From positions 62,001-126,000 of the forward strand of contig NZ_LZHZ01000022.1 of assembly GCF_001667505.1 (NCBI RefSeq): 64,000 nt of DNA. Direction: 5' to 3'. Positions 58,825 through 64,000 of the stretch are shown here, in pieces; within the stretch, counting starts at the first letter, position 1; each line of letters begins with the position of its first letter. A model generated the notes under the pieces. That model worked only from the letters and a program-made list of their open reading frames with translations. It did not search any database and had not been told where the DNA came from. The translations under genes were made by a program, and so were the position numbers. Origin of the DNA: Mycobacterium sp. ACS1612. GTDB lineage: Bacteria; Actinomycetota; Actinomycetes; Mycobacteriales; Mycobacteriaceae.

Positions 58825-59408
58825 CGACGGTCGAAGCGGCCGAACCGCAACGACCGCCGGGGGCCCCGGATGTCGACCGAACCACAGACCACCTTGCCCG
58901 TGAGGATGACGTGTGGCCTGCCTTCGGCGGGAGCATCTTTGCGGTGATCGCGGGCGCTACCGACGTTGACCTCCACGTCGTCGATCGACGCGCTTGCCCC
59001 GTCGGGGAGCCGCAGATCCAGCCCGCCGAATCGCATGTCCAGCTCGATGACCACGATCGGCCCCGCGAAGCGGGCCTGGGTCAGGTCCAGGTCAACCGAC
59101 CCCATCCGCCGCCGCAGGGCCAGTCGGGTCGGCACGATCCACTCCCCCTGGCGTTTGAGCGAGCCGAGCACGCCGCGCAATTCGACGCGGTCTGTGGCGG
59201 TGGTGACGATCGCCCCCGGGCCGGGTAGGTCGCCGACGAGCGCGTCGAGGTCGGTCCGCAGCCGCGCCTGCGACACCAGTGCGGAGCGCTCCTCGAACTC
59301 TTCGATGTCGATCAGCCCGAGCGCGACGGCGTTGTGCAGCCGGCGCAGCGTGCCGTTGCGGTCGGCATCCGAGATGCGCATCGCGTATTCACCGTTGGTC
59401 TCCGTCAT
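58821..59408 (-). CDS. DUF1707 domain protein (Rv2862c-like)
   Basis: From ATG 59408 (MTETNGEYAMRISDADRNGTLRRLHNAVALGLIDIEEFEERSALVSQARLRTDLDALVGDLP) the protein has 195 residues. The first 65 form a DUF1707 domain with the conserved RxSDADRxxxxxxLxxAxxxGxLxxxEFxER pattern. The rest is a beta-rich LiaF-like part (VELRGVLGSLKRQGEWIVP, IVVIELDMRFGGLDLRLPDG, VCGSVDIRGPRRSLRFG). Soluble and of unknown function, it sits between mapB and the PBP gene as Rv2862c does, which supports orthology. The length of 195 fits the M. tuberculosis protein as I recall it. Confidence 0.85.
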   Translation of the reverse strand: MTETNGEYAMRISDADRNGTLRRLHNAVALGLIDIEEFEERSALVSQARLRTDLDALVGDLPGPGAIVTTATDRVELRGVLGSLKRQGEWIVPTRLALRRRMGSVDLDLTQARFAGPIVVIELDMRFGGLDLRLPDGASASIDDVEVNVGSARDHRKDAPAEGRPHVILTGKVVCGSVDIRGPRRSLRFGRFDRR

Positions 59409-59449
59409 AGCCGCTACCAACGGTACCGCTGCCGGGCCGGCCATCCGCG

Positions 59450-61264
59450 TCACGCCGAGTAGTCGGGCGGCAGTTGGTCGAACATGCCCCGCAGCATCCG
59501 CACCGCGTACTCCGACGACCCGCCGCCGACGATCAACGCCGCGAACGCCATATCGCCGCGGTAGCCGGCGAACCACGAATGCGAACCGCCGTCGAACTCG
59601 GCCTCACCGGTCTTGCCGCGCACGTCGCCCAAACCGGCGAGATCCTTGGCGGTGCCGTTGGTGACCACCAACCGCATCATCGGCCGCAGCCCGTCGAGCA
59701 TCTTCTGCGTGATCTGGCCCTGATCACCGTTCACCACCGTCTGCCTGCCCTCGATCAGTTGCGGCACAGGGGTTTTGCCCGCCGCGACCGTCGCTGCCAC
59801 CAACGCCATCCCGAACGGAGTGACCAGCACCTTGCCCTGGCCGAAGCCGTCCTCGGTGCGCTCGGCGAGGTTGACCGTCGGCGGCACCGAACCGGTCAGC
59901 GTGTTGATGCCCTCGATCTGATAGTCGGCACCGAGCCCGTACTGCGCGGCGGCCATCGTCAAACCGCGCGGCGGCATCCTGCTCGCCAACTCCGCGAACG
60001 TGGTGTTGCACGAACTGGCGAACGCCCGCGACATCGGCACGACGCCGAGGTCGAAGCCGCCGTAGTTGGGCACGGTGCGGTGGCCGATGTCCAAGGTGCC
60101 GGGGCAGCCCAGCAGGGTGTTCGGCGTCGCCATATCGCGCTCGATCGCCGCCCCGGCGGTGACAATCTTGAACGTCGAACCGGGCGGATACAGCCCGGTG
60201 GTGGCCAGTGGCCCCTCGGCGTTGGCCGCCCCGTTCTGCGCAACCGCCAGGATCTCGCCGGTCGACGGTTTGATCACCACGATCATCGCTTTCTTACCGG
60301 TGGTGTTGACCGCGTTCTGCGCCGCGTTCTGCACCGACCGGTCCAGGCTGACGGTGACCGACGGCGCCGGGGCACCCGGCACCTCGTTGAGCACGTCGAC
60401 GTCCACCCCGTTCTGGTTGACGCTGACCACCCGCCAGCCTGCCTCGCCGTCGAGTTCGTCGACCACCGCCTTCTTCACCTCGCTGACGATCTCGGGTGCG
60501 AACGTGTCGTCGGTCGGCAACAGTTCGGCCTGCGGGGTGATCACCACACCGGGCAGCGACCCGATGGCAGCCGAAACGCGATCGTGGTCGGCCTGCCGCA
60601 GCGTGATCACGCTCATCGGTTCCTTCGACGAACTGGCCTGCTCCGCCAACCGCTGCGGGTCCAGGGTGTTGTCGAAGGGACGCAACGCGTCGACCACGGC
60701 CCTGGCCGTCGGCATCAACGCGGCGCCGGCCGATTTCGCGTCCAGCGCATAGTGATACAGGTAACCGGGCACCAGCACGTCGGTGCCGCCGCGCTCGTTG
60801 ACCGACGCCGTGCGCGGCGGGTCGGCACGCAGCGCGAAGGTCTGGTGCTCGCCGAGTCGGGGATGCAGTCCGGTGGCGCTCCACCGGACCTCCCACTTGC
60901 CCTCGTCGCGAACCAAGTTCAGCTGCCCGTCGTAGGTCCACGTCCGGTTCTTCGGCAGATGCCAGGTGTAGCGGTAGGTGACGCTGCCGGTGTCGTCGGC
61001 CCACTTCGAGCCGAGGATCTGGGCGTCCAGGTGCTGCGCTTGCAGCCCGGCCCAGGCCTCGTTCAACGCGGCGCGCGCGTCGGCCGGTTTATCGGCCAAC
61101 TCGGCGGCGGTCGCGGTGTCGCCGGTGGCCAGCGCGGCGAAGAACTTCTGCGCGGTCGGTTCGGGTCCGTTCGGTTTCGGGGTGCACGCGTTCAGCGAGG
61201 TGACCAGCGCGGCGGCGGTCAGCACACTCGCCGTCCGTGTTGCAGTTGAGAGCCAAGTTGCCAT
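59450..61264 (-). CDS. Penicillin-binding lipoprotein (Rv2864c-like transpeptidase)
   Basis: The 604-residue protein starts with a lipoprotein signal (TSLNAC lipobox; Cys27 lipidated). A MecA-N/NTF2-like domain (about 35-150) is followed by a dimerisation region and the transpeptidase domain: PGSTFKIV (SxxK, about 364-371), SSCN (SxN) and GKTGEAE (KTG), all three beta-lactam-binding motifs intact. It crosslinks peptidoglycan from the outer membrane face. The PBP2a-like N-terminal domain is the same as in Rv2864c. The start at ATG 61264 gives the full signal peptide. It follows the DUF1707 gene on the same strand with a 41-bp gap. Confidence 0.92.
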   Translation of the reverse strand: MATWLSTATRTASVLTAAALVTSLNACTPKPNGPEPTAQKFFAALATGDTATAAELADKPADARAALNEAWAGLQAQHLDAQILGSKWADDTGSVTYRYTWHLPKNRTWTYDGQLNLVRDEGKWEVRWSATGLHPRLGEHQTFALRADPPRTASVNERGGTDVLVPGYLYHYALDAKSAGAALMPTARAVVDALRPFDNTLDPQRLAEQASSSKEPMSVITLRQADHDRVSAAIGSLPGVVITPQAELLPTDDTFAPEIVSEVKKAVVDELDGEAGWRVVSVNQNGVDVDVLNEVPGAPAPSVTVSLDRSVQNAAQNAVNTTGKKAMIVVIKPSTGEILAVAQNGAANAEGPLATTGLYPPGSTFKIVTAGAAIERDMATPNTLLGCPGTLDIGHRTVPNYGGFDLGVVPMSRAFASSCNTTFAELASRMPPRGLTMAAAQYGLGADYQIEGINTLTGSVPPTVNLAERTEDGFGQGKVLVTPFGMALVAATVAAGKTPVPQLIEGRQTVVNGDQGQITQKMLDGLRPMMRLVVTNGTAKDLAGLGDVRGKTGEAEFDGGSHSWFAGYRGDMAFAALIVGGGSSEYAVRMLRGMFDQLPPDYSA

Positions 61265-61319
61265 TGAGGCTGATGTTACGAATCCGAGACCGCAAAGCGG
61301 CGGAGGCGCACCGTGCGTC

Positions 61320-62564
61320 TCAGACGAGGAAACCGATGTCCCGGCGGCCGGGACCGATGACCGGTTCCGGGTCAGTGCCGATTGTGTGCACCAGCAGCTC
61401 GTGGTAGATGTCGCGGAAATCCGTGTCGCCCTTGAGGTCGCCGTCGTCGAGGTCGGTCAGGCTGGGTTGCTCCCCGTAGAAGCCGCCCTTGACCGGCTGA
61501 CCGCAGATGAACACCGGGCCCGCCGTGCCGTGATCCGTGCCGTACGACGCGTTGGCCCTGACCCGTCGGCCGAACTCCGAATACACCATGACGACGACGT
61601 CCTTGCCGTGCGGATCGGTGCTCATCTCGCGCAGGAAGGGCGTCAGCGCCTCGTCGACGACGCTCAGGAGCTGCTGCTGTGATTCGCGTTCGTCGGTGTG
61701 CAGGTCGAAACCGCCGAGCGAGACCATGTAGACGCGGCTGGGCACCGCCGCCTTGACGCATCTGCTCACGACGTTGAGTTGGGCCGCCAGCGTGTTCTTG
61801 CCGTAGAGGTCGGCACTGGTGAGACCCCCCACGTTGGTGCCGCCCGATACGGCGGTGTCGCCGCTGGCGATGACCGGTTCGAGCGCCGAGCCGACTGCCC
61901 GGCTGGAGCGGTAGGCGGTGCGGATCGCGGTCATCGCCGCGGTGTCTTGTGGGTCGTCGACACCCACGGTGTCCAGCGCGGCCACCACCTCCGCGGGCAG
62001 CGGTGACATGTCGCGGGCCAGCGCCGAAGCGGTGTACTTCTCCCCCACCGCCATCGGTGGTAACACGGCGCCGATGTTGATCGCCCTGACCGGGTCATCG
62101 CCCGTGGCGTCCAGCCAGCGGCCGATCCAACCGGTGGGCACCGATTCCAGCGGCGACGCCGACTGCCAGATGTCCATCGACCGGAAATGACTGCGCGACG
62201 GCTTCGGATACGTCACGCCGCGCACGATCGCCAGCTTCTGCTCGTCCCACAGCTTGTGCAGGCCCTTCAGTACCGGGTTGAGCCCCAGCTGATCGTCGAG
62301 CGGTATCACTTCCCCTGGCGCATAGGCCAAGTCGGGTCGCGCATCGTGATAAGCGTTGTCCGGGAACGGGATAACGGTGCTCAGCCCGTCGTTGCCACCG
62401 TAGAGCGTGACGATCACCAGCACGCCCGCCCCGTCGGGCAGCTGAGCCCGCTCGGCGGCCTGCTGCAGATCCAACCAGCTACACGACGCCGCGCCGGCGA
62501 GCAGGCCCGCCGCGCCGACGCCGATGCTGGCGGTCAAGAACTTTCGCCGATTGATCTCTGCCAT
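61320..62564 (-). CDS. DUF1501 protein with Tat signal
   Basis: The 414-residue protein starts MAEINRRKFLTASIGVGAAGLLAGAASCSW: twin-arginine motif NRRKFLT, hydrophobic core, and a Cys that could be lipidated (GAASC). The body has VIVTLYGGNDGLSTVIPF near residue 50 and VVVMVYSEFGRRVRANASYGTDHGTAGPVFICG near 330, the DUF1501 signature of alkaline-phosphatase/sulfatase-like secreted proteins. It is exported folded through Tat. It follows the DUF1800 gene after 10 nt, the usual pairing of these families. The substrate is unknown. Confidence 0.88.
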   Translation of the reverse strand: MAEINRRKFLTASIGVGAAGLLAGAASCSWLDLQQAAERAQLPDGAGVLVIVTLYGGNDGLSTVIPFPDNAYHDARPDLAYAPGEVIPLDDQLGLNPVLKGLHKLWDEQKLAIVRGVTYPKPSRSHFRSMDIWQSASPLESVPTGWIGRWLDATGDDPVRAINIGAVLPPMAVGEKYTASALARDMSPLPAEVVAALDTVGVDDPQDTAAMTAIRTAYRSSRAVGSALEPVIASGDTAVSGGTNVGGLTSADLYGKNTLAAQLNVVSRCVKAAVPSRVYMVSLGGFDLHTDERESQQQLLSVVDEALTPFLREMSTDPHGKDVVVMVYSEFGRRVRANASYGTDHGTAGPVFICGQPVKGGFYGEQPSLTDLDDGDLKGDTDFRDIYHELLVHTIGTDPEPVIGPGRRDIGFLV

Positions 62565-62574
62565 CTGAAAGCCG

Positions 62575-63897
62575 TTACGTCGTCAGGTATTCGGGTGTGC
62601 TGACTGCTGCCATGAAGAGAGCCCTCGGGTTCTTGGCGAAGGGTTTCAGTCCCGCGACCGTCTGATCCGTCCACGCGCCGACGCCGATCAGATAGCCCGC
62701 GGCGTCGATGCGTTCGTTCTTACCTACCTCTTCGATCACCGACAGGTCGCCGCGGTCGGCCAGTTCGCCGACCGCCCAGGTTTGGGACGTGATGCTCGCG
62801 GTCGACACCCACGCGCGGCCCTGCGGCCATCCCGCGACATCCGGTGGGTAGAGCGGTTTTTGACCGAGCACGGTCAAGATGTCGAAGGCCGTGCCTGCCT
62901 CTGCGTCGCTGTCCAGCGTCAGTTCGAGCGTGCGGACCACGCCGAGCAACCACTCCATGGGGTTGTTCACCGACGAGGCGGTGACGAATTCCGGGTCGAG
63001 CAGAATCGCCTTGGTCAGCGCCTTGAGGTCGCGGCCTTGGCCGTACGCGCTGACGAGGCGGGCGAGTGTCTGCGGCGACGGCGGCGCGTCCGATGCCAGC
63101 TGTTTCCACAGCCTGGTCGCGACGTACGGCGCCGACGCCGGATGGTTCAGCACCGCATCGCAGAACCCCTCAGCGTCCAGGTCACCCGACTGGCCCAGCA
63201 CCGTCTTGGTCTGCGAATCGTGTTTGTCGGCAACGACTTTGGTTTGTCCGTCCCGTGCGACGGTCCAGCCGGTCAATGCTCTGGCGCCCTCTTTGACGTC
63301 TGACTCGGTGTAGCCGTTGCCCTCGCCGAGTGTGAAAAGCTCCATGAATTCGCGCGACAGGTTCTCGTTCGGCGACGACGCGACATTGTCCTTACCGTCC
63401 AGCCAGGACAACATGGCGGCGTCGGTCAACATCGCGTAGGCCAGCGTGCGGAAGTCGCCGAGCGCCAGCGTGCGCAGCTTCTGATTCTGGGCAGCCATGT
63501 AGGTGGCGTAGCGGACCTTCGCCGTCGACGTGGCGAAATGGTTGTGCCAGATCAGCGTCAGCTTCTCGTGGATCGGCTCGTGCACCGCCGCGATTCGGCG
63601 CACCCACCAGTGCGCCAGTTCCGTCGCCTGTGAGGAGATCAGGTTGTCCCGGGCCAGCAGCGCCGCCGACAACTCGTCGCCGACCAATTCATCGGGCCAG
63701 CCCGGCGCGGGCGGGAAGACCGGCATCGGTGTGGCGATGGCGCCTGGATCGGATTCGGGGTCCGCGTCGAGCAGCGTGTCGAGGTAGGTCGACCAGTCCT
63801 GGCCGACGACCGCGTCGACGCGCGGCCCCGACGTGCCGAACCCCGTTCGTCGCAACAGACGCGCAGTGGCGATCCACTGTGGTGACTGCGCCGACAT
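62575..63897 (-). CDS. DUF1800 domain protein
   Basis: The 440-residue protein contains the DUF1800 features: RLLRRTGFGTSGPRVDAVV at the start, EKLTLIWHNHFATSTAKVRYATYMAAQNQKLRTLALGDFRTLAYAMLTDAAMLSWLDGKDN (about 108-170), NENLSREFMELFTLGEGNGYTESDVKEGARALTGWTV, and CDAVLNHPASAPYVATRLWKQ. The WHNHFAT and NENLxREFMELFTLG wording is highly characteristic. No signal peptide is obvious, so it may travel with the Tat-exported DUF1501 partner encoded 10 nt downstream. The molecular function is unknown. Confidence 0.88.
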   Translation of the reverse strand: MSAQSPQWIATARLLRRTGFGTSGPRVDAVVGQDWSTYLDTLLDADPESDPGAIATPMPVFPPAPGWPDELVGDELSAALLARDNLISSQATELAHWWVRRIAAVHEPIHEKLTLIWHNHFATSTAKVRYATYMAAQNQKLRTLALGDFRTLAYAMLTDAAMLSWLDGKDNVASSPNENLSREFMELFTLGEGNGYTESDVKEGARALTGWTVARDGQTKVVADKHDSQTKTVLGQSGDLDAEGFCDAVLNHPASAPYVATRLWKQLASDAPPSPQTLARLVSAYGQGRDLKALTKAILLDPEFVTASSVNNPMEWLLGVVRTLELTLDSDAEAGTAFDILTVLGQKPLYPPDVAGWPQGRAWVSTASITSQTWAVGELADRGDLSVIEEVGKNERIDAAGYLIGVGAWTDQTVAGLKPFAKNPRALFMAAVSTPEYLTT

Positions 63898-63930
63898 ACC
63901 TAGACCCCCAGTCGCTGACGGGTCAGTTGG

Positions 63931-64000
63931 CTAAGTCTGCGGAGGCGTGACTGACCCGTCGCTGCCCACAGCGTAGGCGATCAGCAATCGGTTCGACGGC
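63931..64000 (-). CDS. C-terminal end of an unidentified gene (5' part outside window)
   Basis: Reading the minus strand from the window edge gives 22 open codons, PSNRLLIAYAVGSDGSVTPPQT, then TAG at 63931-63933. The residues look like natural protein sequence and precede the DUF1800 gene by 33 nt. Only the tail is visible, so no family can be named. Confidence 0.35.
   Translation of the reverse strand, partial: PSNRLLIAYAVGSDGSVTPPQT

Overview
The window looks like chromosomal DNA of a mycobacterium, most likely a Mycolicibacterium or a related Mycobacterium. It is GC-rich. The run SDR - aldehyde dehydrogenase - glutamine amidotransferase - GlnA4-like glutamine synthetase matches Rv2857c to Rv2860c of M. 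tuberculosis, and mapB - DUF1707 protein - penicillin-binding lipoprotein matches Rv2861c, Rv2862c and Rv2864c. There are also a PPE-family remnant, an F420-type oxidoreductase, a mycofactocin-type SDR and a SigH paralogue. No rRNA, tRNA, CRISPR array or intact insertion sequence was seen.

Region 1 (1-8.2 kb): a cut-off dimethylglycine/sarcosine-dehydrogenase-like flavoenzyme and a choline-kinase-like phosphotransferase diverge from a HAD hydrolase, with GntR and ArsR regulators beside them. A SPW-repeat membrane protein, a DadA-like D-amino-acid dehydrogenase, a Gre-like factor and an orphan PAS-GAF histidine kinase follow.

Region 2 (8.2-23.6 kb) is a gene-poor accessory island with visibly lower GC in parts. 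It holds a SigH-like sigma factor, an XRE/MmyB-type regulator, a LysR regulator, two SDRs, an LLM (F420-type) oxidoreductase, an isochorismatase-like hydrolase, a methyltransferase, an FMN reductase and a SnoaL-like protein. It also carries gene wreckage: a frameshifted PPE remnant, a P450 C-terminus and a truncated second copy of the XRE gene. Four copies of one bipartite operator, TCCTGGC-N9-GCCAGGA-N8-TCCTGG, each lie 32-33 nt upstream of a start codon. One abuts the XRE stop codon. A second duplicated promoter of about 190 bp lies before the isochorismatase gene and beside the LysR gene. I regard these two promoter families as the most novel content of the window.

Region 3 (23.6-43 kb) is nitrogen and osmolyte metabolism. 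It holds an APC permease with a divergent ROK regulator, the glnA4 operon (gamma-glutamylation of an amine such as ethanolamine or a polyamine, by homology), a GntR regulator, a kinase/dehydrogenase/TIM-barrel cassette of unknown substrate, an ethanolamine-type permease and a second APC permease. The two-gene pathway for N-acetylglutaminylglutamine amide follows. A 24-bp site is shared by the glnA4 promoter and the permease promoter region.

Region 4 (43-55.9 kb) is sugar or polyol catabolism: DCXR-like SDR, HAD phosphatase, zinc polyol dehydrogenase, FruK-type kinase with DeoR regulator, FGGY kinase, class II aldolase, an RbsBCA-like ABC importer, a ManA-like isomerase and a LacI regulator with paired operators.

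Region 5 (55.9-64 kb) is housekeeping: cobyric acid synthase, MapB, a SnoaL-like protein, DUF1707, the PBP lipoprotein, and a secreted DUF1501/DUF1800 pair. Compared with my recollection of M. tuberculosis, where glnA4 and mapB are neighbours, about 26 kb lies between them here.
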